Assembly: GCA_023251435.1 (NCBI GenBank)
Contig: JAHEYU010000004.1
Span: 43,720 to 107,719 of the forward strand
Direction of reading: 5' to 3'
Source of the DNA: Bacteroidota bacterium
GTDB taxonomy: Bacteria > Bacteroidota > Bacteroidia > Bacteroidales > Prolixibacteraceae
Length of the DNA stretch: 64,000 bases
Each line of letters starts with the position of its first letter. The first letter of the stretch is position 1. Position numbers and translations under genes: made by a program. Shown here piece after piece: positions 44,468 to 54,149 of the stretch. The notes under the pieces are model-generated. The model was not told the origin of the DNA and did no database searches. It saw nothing but the letters and a program-made list of their open reading frames with translations.

Positions 44468-45205
44468 ATGTCCTCACTTATTTCAATAGTTGGCGCGGGT
44501 CCGGGTGATCCTGAATTACTAACGGTAAAGGCTCTGAAGCGCATTCAGGAAGCGGATTGCATTCTGCACGACGCATTGGTGAGCGATGAAATTATAAACC
44601 TTTCAAGACCTGAAGCTCAGCGGGTTTACGTTGGAAAAATCTATCAGGATGGGCAGGATCAAACCGACCGGCAGGAATGGATCAATCAGCTAATTATTGA
44701 ATTGGCCGGAAAAGGTCAAAAAGTGGTTCGCCTGAAATCGGGCGATCCGATGATTTTTGGTCGCGGCGCCGAAGAAATCCGCTTTTGCATTGAAAACAAT
44801 CTGAACTATGAAGTGATTCCCGGAGTAACTTCAGCGCTTGGAGCAGCTTCACTGTATGGAATTCCGCTTACCGAAAGAGGTAAAAACAGCATGGTACTTT
44901 TTGGTACCGGCCATTATTGTGAAGGTGATTTTTGTGACCTCGAAACCTTTGTTTCTGTGCTGAAATCAGGTTCACCGGTGATCTTTTTTATGGGCTTGAA
45001 TAAACTGGTAAAACTGGCAAATCGTCTCATGGATCGCGCCATTTCACCAGAAACAAAAGTTCAGATTCTAAGCAAAGTTTCGCAGCCCGATGCCTGCACT
45101 TTCGAAAGTACGCTCGGAAACATTGAACAGTTAATGGCAAACCAAAAACCGCCAATGCCAGCGTTGATTATAATTGGAAAAAATGCAGAAAGACTGCGAG
45201 GGTAA
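44468..45205 (+). CDS. cobA: Uroporphyrinogen-III C-methyltransferase
   Basis: A 245-residue SAM-dependent enzyme that methylates uroporphyrinogen III twice to give precorrin-2. Motifs: IVGAGPGDPELLTVKALKRI, LHDALVSDEII, RLKSGDPMIFGRGAEEIRF, YEVIPGVTSALGAASLYGIP and FFMGLNKLVKLANRL. With HemD and precorrin-2 dehydrogenase it completes the route to sirohydrochlorin in one cluster. Confidence 0.95.
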   Translation: MSSLISIVGAGPGDPELLTVKALKRIQEADCILHDALVSDEIINLSRPEAQRVYVGKIYQDGQDQTDRQEWINQLIIELAGKGQKVVRLKSGDPMIFGRGAEEIRFCIENNLNYEVIPGVTSALGAASLYGIPLTERGKNSMVLFGTGHYCEGDFCDLETFVSVLKSGSPVIFFMGLNKLVKLANRLMDRAISPETKVQILSKVSQPDACTFESTLGNIEQLMANQKPPMPALIIIGKNAERLRG

Positions 45206-45233
45206 GAGACGACAACCCCCTATTCGATTAAAT

Positions 45234-45683
45234 TTAAGCTACTTCCAGACTTTTCTTCGTTTTCCGGTATAGGTAAGTATTAAAAATATTTCTTTTTGCG
45301 AAACGAAGTTGTTTGTCCGAATTTACCAGTTTTACATAGACGCTTTTCGGAACGCCAAAGTATTCATAAGTTGTACCATCCAAAAAGGTAATTTCGAGCA
45401 AAAGTCCTTTGTGCCTGAAATCGGCAATATTCGATTCTGATATGGTAGTATTGTATTCTTCAGCATTGGCAGCGATGGTTTCCGGTGCAATACTTACGAG
45501 AAAATGATAGCCGTCAATAATCTGGCGGCTTTTTGCTTCAGCCTCAATTTTCAACGAATCTCCTTCCTGAAAGTTATCAGGATGCCATTCTTTTACCAGA
45601 TTTCTATAAGTTGTTTTTAGCTTTTTCAGGTCAGTATCTTGCTCAACATTGAACAATTTTTTGTATTCATTAATTCTCTTCAT
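45234..45683 (-). CDS. J-domain plus KTSC-domain protein
   Basis: A 149-residue protein. The N-terminal 55 residues resemble a J-domain (YKKLFNVEQDTDLKKLKTTY RNLVKEWHPDNFQ) with HPD. The C-terminal 60 residues form a KTSC domain (LEITFLDGTTYEYFGVPKSV). The ATG at 45683 is preferred because the upstream extension has no homology. It converges with cobA. Role unknown. Confidence 0.8.
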   Translation of the reverse strand: MKRINEYKKLFNVEQDTDLKKLKTTYRNLVKEWHPDNFQEGDSLKIEAEAKSRQIIDGYHFLVSIAPETIAANAEEYNTTISESNIADFRHKGLLLEITFLDGTTYEYFGVPKSVYVKLVNSDKQLRFAKRNIFNTYLYRKTKKSLEVA

Positions 45684-45839
45684 AAATGCAACTTTCGTAA
45701 TTTCCTTATTTTTAATGAGCCGCAAAATTACATATTTAAAGTTACTGAATGCTAAGCCTATGTTATTTCTCGGCTACATTTGAAGTACTTAAGTAATGAG
45801 AACAATTAGATGTTGTATAATTGAATTTGAACGATTAAA

Positions 45840-46023
45840 AATGGAACGCGGATTTCCGCTGATATAGCGGATTTAGAACGGATTTCAATTCCGACAAGTC
45901 GGAATGATTTTCAGATATTTATGTTCTTATCATTCATGCTTGCATGAATATAAATCAGTCTTCAATCCGTTAAAATTATTTTCAGCGTTTATCCGCTTAA
46001 TCCGCGGGAATCCGCGTTCTATT
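45840..46023. repeat. Palindromic MITE-like element
   Basis: This fills most of the gap between the KTSC gene and the GH26 gene. Its ends are imperfect inverted repeats of about 45 bp (left GGAACGCGGATT, right its complement near 46005-46019). Inside are two perfect small hairpins: ATTCCGAC with GTCGGAAT (45889-45906) and ATTCATGC with GCATGAAT (45932-45949). No coding frame. It looks like a nonautonomous element or a large hairpin, and the rest of the gap shows nothing clear. Confidence 0.6.
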
Positions 46024-46182
46024 CTTTTCTGTAATAAGACATTATATTTATCCAATTACTTAGCTTATGCTTTTAAGTGAAAGAAAACTTATTTTATCGG
46101 TCTGTTAGAATGTTTTTCTAAATTTGACCAGATTCGAAACAACGTCATCTTAAAAATTGAAATATTTTTATTTACCAAACCT

Positions 46183-47313
46183 ATGAAGAAAAATTTCACC
46201 TTCGTTTTTGCTATGCTGATGATTGCGACCTTTGGTGTGTTGGCTCAAAAACATAAACCCATCGACCCAAAAGCTACCCGCGAAACCAAAGCGCTTTTTA
46301 AAAATCTGGCAGAATTAGCGGAAAATCATGTTTTATTTGGCCATCAACATGCCACAGAGTATGGGCATGGTTGGGCAGGCGATGAGAATCGGTCGGATGT
46401 GAAATCGGTTTGCGGATCACACCCTGCAGTGATTGGAGTCGATATCAGCGGCTTTTCCGGGCATTCAAAAGAAAACATACAAAAAGCGAAAGAAAAGTTG
46501 CGAAAAAATGTGGTGGATACTTATAATCGTGGTGGAATAACGACCATAAGCTGGCATTTCAACAATCCGGTATCGGGTGGAAATTTCTACTGGCGCGATT
46601 CTGTTTCGTTGCCTGCCGTAAAATATATTATTCCGGGAGGTGAAGCGCATGACAAATACAAACAGATTCTTGATGATGTTGCCGATTGGGCTTTAAGTCT
46701 GCAAGGTACTGATGGCGCTCTCGTTCCTGTTATATTTCGACCTTACCACGAATTCGACGGAGACTGGTTTTGGTGGGGACATTCGCATTGCACCCGTGAG
46801 GAGTTTATTGCTTTGTGGCAGTTTACCGTTTCGTATTTGCGCGACACCAAAAACGTTCACAATTTTTTGTATGCATTTTCTCCTGATAACAGATTCAGCA
46901 CAGAATCACAATTTCTTGAACGATATCCCGGCGACGAATGGGTTGATATGGTTGGTACCGATAATTATGGCGACATGGGTCGCGATCGTTACGACATTGA
47001 GACCGCAGCCAAAAAACTTAAAATTGTATCAGATTATGCCCTGAAATCCGGCAAGTTAGCTGCATTTACTGAAACCGGTCTGGAATCAATCCCCGACACA
47101 ACCTGGTGGACCGAAACCTTGTTGAAAACACTACAGAAATACCCGATGAATGTATCTTATGTGTTGGTGTGGCGAAACGACACCCGCAGTCCGACTCATT
47201 ATTATGCGCCATTTCCGGGGCAGGTAAGCGTTCCCGATTTTATGAAGTTTTACAACGATCCATTCACATTATTTGAGAAGGATTTGAAAAATATCTACGG
47301 AAAAAAGAAATAG
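46183..47313 (+). CDS. Glycoside hydrolase family 26, probable beta-mannanase
   Basis: A 376-residue exported enzyme with a signal peptide (FTFVFAMLMIATFGVLAQ). The GH26 pattern is clear: HVLFGHQHATEYGHGW, the acid/base Glu190 in FRPYHEFDGDWFWWG and the nucleophile Glu297 in FTETGLES. It probably cuts beta-1,4-mannan in the periplasm or at the surface. Its neighbours across 8 kb include GH2 and GH5 enzymes, but there is no SusC/SusD pair, so this is not a complete polysaccharide utilisation locus. Confidence 0.93.
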   Translation: MKKNFTFVFAMLMIATFGVLAQKHKPIDPKATRETKALFKNLAELAENHVLFGHQHATEYGHGWAGDENRSDVKSVCGSHPAVIGVDISGFSGHSKENIQKAKEKLRKNVVDTYNRGGITTISWHFNNPVSGGNFYWRDSVSLPAVKYIIPGGEAHDKYKQILDDVADWALSLQGTDGALVPVIFRPYHEFDGDWFWWGHSHCTREEFIALWQFTVSYLRDTKNVHNFLYAFSPDNRFSTESQFLERYPGDEWVDMVGTDNYGDMGRDRYDIETAAKKLKIVSDYALKSGKLAAFTETGLESIPDTTWWTETLLKTLQKYPMNVSYVLVWRNDTRSPTHYYAPFPGQVSVPDFMKFYNDPFTLFEKDLKNIYGKKK

Positions 47314-47423
47314 CTATGCTCATTCCACAAGGAATACCAAATGCAATTATAAATTAGTCCATAGCCATTCTGGTATAAGTCTGTACCAAAATTACACAAA
47401 CATCGGAATAGAAATTCTGCAGA

Positions 47424-50177
47424 TTAATTAAAGTTGAAATATAATGTCAGGTGTTTCTCGTAAAGGAACATATTTGGCTGGCTCATTGGGCCCAATACTT
47501 CGGCTTTTGTGAATTTAGTGCCAATAGGGTTTATGCCGTGCATAAATGAAATATTTCCAACCGGAAATTCAGGAGAATTATTGTCGTTGTATGCTCCTTT
47601 GGGCTTTTCAGGAGTAAAAAGTCGCAGGAAAACATCTTCGTTCGGACAAACAATGGTGAAGTCCTGTTCTTTCGATTGAATGGTTGCCCAGTTAAAATTG
47701 CGGTGATAGCCTTTAAATTCAGGATAGTTCCAACTTTCGCCGGTAATTGTATTGTTATATTCTTTTTCCCAAACATTCAGGGTATTCCCTTTTATGCGGT
47801 TTTTCCATACCCGGTAAGGTCCATAGCCCATCCAACGTACTCCTTTTACCTGATCTTCAGGATAATCGAAGCTAATGCCCATAAATTTGTTTTGATAGGG
47901 CGATTTGTACAATACCTCTAATTTCAGCCAACCGGAAGAGAGGATCGTCCATTTTACCTTTTTAAGGTCGCCCTTGTAAATACATTCAACTATGTGGTTC
48001 CCGTCGGTACTGTGATTTTTTATTTCCTGAAATTCGGAGGTTCCGGCTGCAGTTACCGGTCCGTGAGTGAAACTTACAGACTGGTTTTTATTCTTCACTC
48101 CGGCGAGGAATCCTGTTTTTTTATCCCATTTAAACGAGAGGTCGTTAATTTGGGCAACCAGTTCAAGCGGGTCTTCAATAATTTTAACTTTGCCTGAATG
48201 GTTTTCCTGAACGATTTCGGCGGCAATGGTTTTTGCATTTTTTACCGGCCAGCTCCAGGTATAGATTTCCCTGCCATGCGGATCAGTAGCCGTAATATAA
48301 AGCACATCGTAGTTGTAAAAATTAACCGGAAGAAACATTCGGAGTTTTCCTTTTTGTCCGGGAGCCAGATCAGGCGACAGAATAGTGCCTGTTTCGCTCG
48401 CTTTTTCGTTCATCTCGCCAGGCTTCGGAAGGTCGGCCAGGCGGAAGCTGAATTTACAATCTTTCAGGTTGGTATATAAATAGCGGTTTTCGATAGGAAA
48501 TTCTCCGTTGAAACCTGAAGTAATATAGCGGGTTTCAAAAAAAACGGGCGACCATATTTCTTTAATAGTGTAATAACTGCCTTCTTTTTCGAGATAAGGG
48601 CCAACAATTCCGTCGGCTGCATTGTTCGCTTTTGTATCAAGTATTCCACCCTTATCGGTTCGTACAACTGCTTCATCGGCATAATCCCATAAAAAACCTC
48701 CGGCTGACAGTGGATTATTCAACATCATATTCCAGTAATCTTCCAATCCGGCACCATGACCGCCATCATACAATCCGTGAAGAAATTCAGTGGGAAAAAC
48801 AACCAAACGCCCCTGCTGATGGGTGCCAACTCCGTAGTTATAGTCTTTGTAATGTTGGGTATCGGTACCCCTGAATTCGGCCCAGGGATGAATTAATGGC
48901 CGTTTTTGCGGATCGAGTTCATCGAAAAAATGATCGAGTTCAGTATTCCAGCCGCCTTCGTTGCCATTGTCCCAAATTACAATCGATGGATGATTTACAT
49001 CTTTCACCAGCATTTCAATTGCCAAAAGAGATCCAACACGGGTATCATAAGCAGTTTGCCATCCGGCAAGTTCGTTGAGTACAAATAATCCAAGTGAATC
49101 GCATACATCAAGAAAATGATCGTCGGGAGGGTAGTGCGACATACGAACAGCGTTCATGTTCATGTCTTTGATTGTATTCACATCTTCGATGCTTACCTGT
49201 TTGTTTAGTGCGCGACCAGTATTTGGCCTGAACGAATGACGACAAACTCCTTTAAACATTACTTTCTCGCCATTCACATAAATACCATCGCTCTCGCGTA
49301 ATTCAACGGTGCGAAAACCAAATTTTTCACTCACTTCATGTATCACATCAAGGTATTTGATGAGCTGAATATCAATCTTGTATCTGTTCGGAAATTCGGG
49401 TGACCAGGGTTTTATATTTTCGGCAAAGGTTTTCATAGTGGCAGTGGTTTGCCCTTTGTCGATTATCGCTGAAAACGGTGAACTTAACGGTTCGCCTGTG
49501 AGAGTTTTAATCTGTGCCTTTACTTCCATTTTTTCAGGAATATTGTTCAGAAATACATCCATCAGAAATGAACCGTCGGCTTTTGCATCGAGTGCAATCC
49601 TTTCAATGTTTGCGCGGGGTTTTGATTCCAGAAATACAGGACGGAAAATTCCGCCGAAAATCCAGAAATCACAACGCCTTTCGGCTTCGTTAACACCTTC
49701 GTTTTGAGAATGTTTTGCCACCGAAACTTCAAGCAGGTTTTCCTTTCCATATTTAAGCAATTCGCTCACATCGTATTTAAACCGATAGAAACTTCCCTGA
49801 TGCATTTTACCTGCCGAAATACCATTGATCTTGACATTTGTGTCTGTCATAGAACCATCAAAAACGATGTTAACCTGCCTGTTTTTCCACTCTTTGGGTA
49901 CCTGAAACATATATTTATACATACCAGTTTCCTTGCCACGGGCTTCGTCTTTATCGTGTCCGTAATTGTAGGTTCCGAAACCCTGAAGTTCCCAGTTGGA
50001 AGGTACCGGAATCTTTGTCCATTTTCCCGAGTTTTGTCCTTCAGTGCAAAAGAAATCCCAGCTAACAGTATTGTCGCTGCCTGTTCCTGATAAAAATTGG
50101 ATTTCAGTTTTTACTGATTGACTAAAGGAGGCGCTAAAGAAAAACAACGTGAATAAGGTAAAAAAAAGTCGCTTCAT
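47424..50177 (-). CDS. Glycoside hydrolase family 2, beta-galactosidase-like
   Basis: A 917-residue exported GH2 enzyme with a signal peptide (LFFTLFTLFFFSASFSQ). It has a sugar-binding jelly-roll (WTKIPVPSNWELQGFGTYNY), Ig-like domains, a TIM barrel (GVCRHSFRPNTGRALNKQ; acid/base Glu407 in WDNGNEGGW; nucleophile Glu464 in FPTEFLHG) and a C-terminal beta-sandwich (VRWMGYGPYRVWKNRIKG). The family includes beta-galactosidases, beta-mannosidases and beta-glucuronidases; the C-terminal domain favours LacZ-like beta-galactosidase. It converges with the GH26 gene. Confidence 0.9.
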   Translation of the reverse strand: MKRLFFTLFTLFFFSASFSQSVKTEIQFLSGTGSDNTVSWDFFCTEGQNSGKWTKIPVPSNWELQGFGTYNYGHDKDEARGKETGMYKYMFQVPKEWKNRQVNIVFDGSMTDTNVKINGISAGKMHQGSFYRFKYDVSELLKYGKENLLEVSVAKHSQNEGVNEAERRCDFWIFGGIFRPVFLESKPRANIERIALDAKADGSFLMDVFLNNIPEKMEVKAQIKTLTGEPLSSPFSAIIDKGQTTATMKTFAENIKPWSPEFPNRYKIDIQLIKYLDVIHEVSEKFGFRTVELRESDGIYVNGEKVMFKGVCRHSFRPNTGRALNKQVSIEDVNTIKDMNMNAVRMSHYPPDDHFLDVCDSLGLFVLNELAGWQTAYDTRVGSLLAIEMLVKDVNHPSIVIWDNGNEGGWNTELDHFFDELDPQKRPLIHPWAEFRGTDTQHYKDYNYGVGTHQQGRLVVFPTEFLHGLYDGGHGAGLEDYWNMMLNNPLSAGGFLWDYADEAVVRTDKGGILDTKANNAADGIVGPYLEKEGSYYTIKEIWSPVFFETRYITSGFNGEFPIENRYLYTNLKDCKFSFRLADLPKPGEMNEKASETGTILSPDLAPGQKGKLRMFLPVNFYNYDVLYITATDPHGREIYTWSWPVKNAKTIAAEIVQENHSGKVKIIEDPLELVAQINDLSFKWDKKTGFLAGVKNKNQSVSFTHGPVTAAGTSEFQEIKNHSTDGNHIVECIYKGDLKKVKWTILSSGWLKLEVLYKSPYQNKFMGISFDYPEDQVKGVRWMGYGPYRVWKNRIKGNTLNVWEKEYNNTITGESWNYPEFKGYHRNFNWATIQSKEQDFTIVCPNEDVFLRLFTPEKPKGAYNDNNSPEFPVGNISFMHGINPIGTKFTKAEVLGPMSQPNMFLYEKHLTLYFNFN

Positions 50178-50225
50178 GGCTTATGTTTTTGGTTGATTTG
50201 GTTTATCAAAATTATGAAAATATTC

Positions 50226-51272
50226 TCAAAAATATCGTTTTATATCCGCTTCGGGATGAATGTAATCAGAAGTTCCAACCAAAAATTCGGCAAATTGACG
50301 GGCAAAATAAGGGCCGAGCAAAACTCCTTTTGAGCCCAACCCGTTGAAAATAGCGATTTGAGGATATTTGGGATGAAATCCAATTACTGGTTTTCTGTCG
50401 TGCATTGTTGGTCGGATTCCGGCTTTCTGGTCAAGAATTTCAGGATTGGCAGAAACTACGTTCCCCAATTTTATAAGCAGTTCTTCACGGGCTGAATCGG
50501 TTATTTCCCAGTCAAAATGATCCCAGCTATAGGTTGCGCCCACTTTATAGCGATTGCCACCAATGGGCATCACAAAAATATCACCGCTCACAATTTCATT
50601 CAGTTTCAATTCCTGAATTTCGAGTTCAAGAATTTCACCTTTAGAGTGCTTGAATATGAGATTTTTGAAAAATGGATTTTGTGAAACTGAAGGTCCTTCA
50701 CAAAAAATGATCTTCTTGGCTGTTATATTCATGTAACTTACCAAATCGGCCTTGAATGTAAGTTTTCCGAAATCAAATTTTTCCTTTTTTACCAAATCTT
50801 TCTGTTCTAACAGTTCAGAAAACGAATAGATAAGTTTTTGTATATCAAGTCGTCCTGATTTGTTAACGCAACCAAAGCTGAAAGTATTGGAAATGTGGAG
50901 GTTTGTAAAATTGATGTCGGGTTCTGTGTCCAAATAAAACTCCAGCTTATTCGCGAATGCTTTTTCTTTCCAGAAAACAACGCCGTCTTCGTGCAGGATT
51001 CGCATCATTCGACCGGGGAAATACAGTTTCACATTCAATAAATCCTCGAGTTGCCGGTAGGTAGTTTCCATGCAGGGAAATGCGTCATCAACCAGCCAGC
51101 TTTTTGTCATCCGACGAAAAACAACCGGATTGATTAATCCGGCAGCGACCAACGAAGCTTTGGGCTGGTCTGTGTTATCGAAAACCACGAAAGTTTTATT
51201 CTGCCGGAGTAATTCATTGGCAAGCAATGTTCCTGCCAGTCCTTTACCGACAATAATAAAATCGACGTTCAT
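50226..51272 (-). CDS. FAD-dependent oxidoreductase, DAO family
   Basis: A 348-residue flavoprotein with the dinucleotide motif IIVGKGLAGTLLANELL at the N-terminus and the C-terminal signature GIRPTMHDRKPVIG, then IFNGLGSKGVLLGPYFA. It resembles glycine/D-amino acid oxidases such as those that act on amino acids or tRNA intermediates. The substrate is unknown. It lies between GH2 and an EEP-family gene on the same strand with gaps of 48 and 15 bp. Confidence 0.88.
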   Translation of the reverse strand: MNVDFIIVGKGLAGTLLANELLRQNKTFVVFDNTDQPKASLVAAGLINPVVFRRMTKSWLVDDAFPCMETTYRQLEDLLNVKLYFPGRMMRILHEDGVVFWKEKAFANKLEFYLDTEPDINFTNLHISNTFSFGCVNKSGRLDIQKLIYSFSELLEQKDLVKKEKFDFGKLTFKADLVSYMNITAKKIIFCEGPSVSQNPFFKNLIFKHSKGEILELEIQELKLNEIVSGDIFVMPIGGNRYKVGATYSWDHFDWEITDSAREELLIKLGNVVSANPEILDQKAGIRPTMHDRKPVIGFHPKYPQIAIFNGLGSKGVLLGPYFARQFAEFLVGTSDYIHPEADIKRYF

Positions 51273-51287
51273 GATTTTCGAACCTTA

Positions 51288-52130
51288 TTACTTCTTTCCC
51301 GATTTAAGCTCCAAAGTCACAAGTACAGGCTGATGGTCTGACGGATATCGCTGATCTTTTGAATCGGTGAGAACAGCGTATCGTTTTACTTCAATTTTAT
51401 CGCTCACAAAAATATAATCGATTCGGTCTTTCATTGGGGCATCGAATTTAAAAGAGTTGAAAGTTCCTACCGGGCCATAGGGAGGCTTTTTGCTGATTGC
51501 GCGTGAATCGTTCAGTTCAGCGGTAATTAGCGAAATTGGTTCTTTATCGGGTGTCAGGTTAAAGTCACCCATTAAAATTACCAGTAAATTATCAGTGTTT
51601 AATTCCTTGATCTTCTGTAGAATAAGTTTGGCCGACTCGCTTCGTGCCTTGTTGCCAACATGATCGAAATGTGTATTTAAAACCATGAACTTACCACCGG
51701 TTTTATGCTCTTTCAGTATAATCCATGTGCATACCCGATTACACGCTGCATCCCAGCCCATACCTGGTTTTTCAGGAGTTTCGGATAACCAGAATCCACC
51801 TTGTTTAAGTGCTTTAAATTTTTCTGAATCATAGAAAATAGGGGAGTATTCGCCAGCTTTTTGGCCGTCATCGCGGCCTACGCCCACCCATTTCATCTTC
51901 GGAAATTGGGCATGAATGTCTTCAATTTGTCCAATAAAAGCTTCCTGTAGCCCAAAAATTTCAGCCTGATGGAAGTCGAGCAGTGCACTCACCTGGTCGC
52001 TGCGGTTTGGCCAGGCATTCACTCCATCCGATGGCGTGTTTAAGCGAATATTGTAAGTTACTAGGCGTAGGTTCTGTGCCATTGTTAAGTTGCTTATCAG
52101 CACTAAAATGAGAAAAGTAATTCGTTTCAT
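51288..52130 (-). CDS. Exported endonuclease/exonuclease/phosphatase-family protein
   Basis: A 280-residue protein with a signal peptide (FLILVLISNLTMAQ). EEP motifs are in order: LQEAFIGQIED, VGRDDG, NTHFDHVGNKARSES, MGDFNLTPD, RIDYIFVSDKI and SDHQPVLVTL. Catalytic Glu, Asp and His positions look present. Exported members of this family are often phosphodiesterases or DNases. The ATG at 52130 overlaps the esterase stop by 4 nt, so the two are coupled. Confidence 0.9.
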   Translation of the reverse strand: MKRITFLILVLISNLTMAQNLRLVTYNIRLNTPSDGVNAWPNRSDQVSALLDFHQAEIFGLQEAFIGQIEDIHAQFPKMKWVGVGRDDGQKAGEYSPIFYDSEKFKALKQGGFWLSETPEKPGMGWDAACNRVCTWIILKEHKTGGKFMVLNTHFDHVGNKARSESAKLILQKIKELNTDNLLVILMGDFNLTPDKEPISLITAELNDSRAISKKPPYGPVGTFNSFKFDAPMKDRIDYIFVSDKIEVKRYAVLTDSKDQRYPSDHQPVLVTLELKSGKK

Positions 52131-53095
52131 TCTGTACAAAAATTATAGGTTTGGTAATCACAAGGTTTGTTGTCGGTTTTTATAACAGTAATCCGCTGTT
52201 CAGTTCCTTTGTTCAGGATAAAAGAGTAGCAAAAATCAACAATTTCGTTGAAATTGGTCGTCATTGGCTTGCCTGCTATTTCGTGGGCTGCATTACAGTA
52301 AGTGTATAACCAATAGGGAGTTTCGGTTTTTTTTAGACTTTCGGCAATCGTGTTTGCTCCATGCAAAATAAGGTATCCGGGCTGATTTTCTTTGCAGTAA
52401 TGGTGCGAAGCCGAGCCATAAGGAACCAGATTGTCGCAGGTTCCGTGAAACAGAAGCGAAGGAACTGCCGATTCGGAATAGATTTTCGAAGTGTCTGGTA
52501 TTGCTCCTGCCATCGAGATTACTCCGGCATACGATACCGGCCCGCTGTCAAGATCGTAACAGTATGGAGGCTGGTAGGCTGCATTCAGCACTGCTTCGGC
52601 ACCGGCGCTGCTACCTGAAAGTATAATTTTGTGCGGATCGATACCCATTTTTTCGCGGTTCTTGATCATGAAAAATGTAGCATCCTGAATATCTTCCACC
52701 GATTTATTAAATGTAATCAATTTATCGGCAGCCGGACAATTACATCCAAAGGCGGTTTCGGTTCCTTTTCGTGTTAACCTGTAAGTTATGGAAGCCGCAA
52801 CATATCCACGTCGTGCAAGTTTTCGGCAAAATTCCTGAATACCAGGTTCATTGCGTTTTCCACCCGAAAAACCTCCTCCATGCACATAAATAATTAATGG
52901 TCTTTTAGCCTGATTGTCGAATGCCGGAAAGTAGGCATCCAATTCGAGCGCCTGATTGTCTTTGAAGGCGTAAGTATATGTTTCAACCCTTACCGAATCT
53001 ATAATTTCGTCTTTGTAACGGTCTTGTGCCAGAAGATTAAGACTGAAAAAAAGCAGGGGGAAGATAACTTTTAGAATAAATGAATAATTCTTCAT
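52127..53095 (-). CDS. Exported alpha/beta hydrolase (esterase)
   Basis: A 322-residue esterase with a signal peptide (FILKVIFPLLFFSLNLLAQ). The oxyanion-hole motif YVHGGGFSGGKRNEPG and the nucleophile elbow GSSAGAEAVL are typical of carboxylesterases of the hormone-sensitive lipase/BD-FAE type. The His is likely in NAAHEIAG, and an Asp lies in FHGTCDNLVP. It may deacetylate carbohydrate substrates, given the nearby glycoside hydrolases. Confidence 0.9.
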   Translation of the reverse strand: MKNYSFILKVIFPLLFFSLNLLAQDRYKDEIIDSVRVETYTYAFKDNQALELDAYFPAFDNQAKRPLIIYVHGGGFSGGKRNEPGIQEFCRKLARRGYVAASITYRLTRKGTETAFGCNCPAADKLITFNKSVEDIQDATFFMIKNREKMGIDPHKIILSGSSAGAEAVLNAAYQPPYCYDLDSGPVSYAGVISMAGAIPDTSKIYSESAVPSLLFHGTCDNLVPYGSASHHYCKENQPGYLILHGANTIAESLKKTETPYWLYTYCNAAHEIAGKPMTTNFNEIVDFCYSFILNKGTEQRITVIKTDNKPCDYQTYNFCTE

Positions 53096-53160
53096 GAATA
53101 TTATTTTGTTGTTTAGGATTTAGCTGAAAAACTGTCTAAATTTATATAAAAAACCGAGTC

Positions 53161-54075
53161 ATGGCAATTATCACCAGCAGAACCAATGAAAATGGCAGGA
53201 TTCATATTTCGTATGATCGCTGCAATTCGTGCGGACTTTGTGTAAAAGTATGCAAAGATTTTTCGCTTATAATGAAGAATAATAAGCTGGCAGTGAGCGA
53301 TCATCCCTTGTTTGGTTGTACAGGATGTGGACATTGTATGGCTGTTTGTCCAAACCATGCCATTGAAATTTCCAAACGTGAGATTTCAGTGAACGACCTG
53401 ATTGATTTATCAGAAATAAACGACAAATCGAGCTACGATCAGCTTAAAAATCTGATGGTTGGGCGACGAAGCATACGCGATTTTAAGGATCGGCCTATTG
53501 GCGATGAGATGATTGAACAGATTATTGAAGCTGCTGTTTCTGCGCCGATGGGTTTGCCTCCGTCTGATGTTCAGTTAATTGTTTTCAAGGGAAAAGACAA
53601 GGTTCGCGAGTTTTCGTTTGACGTAATCGACTATTTTAATAAAATCAGCTGGGTGTTTTCGAAGCAGTTGATCTGGATTTGGCGATTGTTTGGAAAAGAA
53701 GCCTACCAATTGATGAAAAGTTTTGGCAACCCTCTCGTAAATTTTATGGTTGAAACGAAAGAAAAAAATGAAAACTATTTATTGTATGATGCGCCATTGG
53801 CGATGTATTTTATGTCGTCGCCGTATGCCGACCCGGCCGATCCGTATATTCCGGCGACCTACGCCATGTTAGCCGCAGAAAGTATGGGATTGGGCACGTG
53901 CATGATTGGAAGCATTCATCCAATAATACAGTATGGCGCCAAAAAGTTGAAGCAAAAATGGAATATTCCGTCAAAAGCTCCTTCCGGAATTGTGGTTATT
54001 TTCGGTTATCCAAAATATAAGTACACTTCAGGAATAAAGCGGAGTTTCGCCAATGTGAAATTTTTTACCAACTGA
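53161..54075 (+). CDS. Nitroreductase-family protein with ferredoxin domain
   Basis: A 304-residue fusion. Residues 15-70 form a two-cluster ferredoxin (CNSCGLCVKVCKD and CTGCGHCMAVCP), and the rest is an FMN nitroreductase domain (MVGRRSIRDFKDRPIGDEMI; APMGLPPSDVQLIVF; AAESMGLGTCMIGS). Such proteins reduce nitro or quinone-type compounds using reduced ferredoxin; the native substrate is unknown. It is divergent from the esterase gene. Confidence 0.93.
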   Translation: MAIITSRTNENGRIHISYDRCNSCGLCVKVCKDFSLIMKNNKLAVSDHPLFGCTGCGHCMAVCPNHAIEISKREISVNDLIDLSEINDKSSYDQLKNLMVGRRSIRDFKDRPIGDEMIEQIIEAAVSAPMGLPPSDVQLIVFKGKDKVREFSFDVIDYFNKISWVFSKQLIWIWRLFGKEAYQLMKSFGNPLVNFMVETKEKNENYLLYDAPLAMYFMSSPYADPADPYIPATYAMLAAESMGLGTCMIGSIHPIIQYGAKKLKQKWNIPSKAPSGIVVIFGYPKYKYTSGIKRSFANVKFFTN

Positions 54076-54080
54076 TTTTT

Positions 54081-54143
54081 GATCAACGATTAACGATCAA
54101 CGATTGCAGATTTTTTCCTTCGTTGATCGTTAATCTACAATCG
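54081..54143. repeat. Word-type inverted repeat between convergent genes
   Basis: A 15-bp perfect inverted repeat (54088-54102 with 54121-54135, GATTAACGATCAACG and its complement) plus a looser pair (54101-54109 with 54135-54143). Both halves consist of the words GATCAACG and GATTAACG. A T-run lies between the arms. It may serve as a bidirectional terminator for the two converging genes. Confidence 0.6.
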
Positions 54144-54149
54144 CTAATC

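Noticed and set aside
45840-46023. CRISPR array
   Set aside because: The repeats are inverted rather than direct, and no equally spaced units or cas genes are present.
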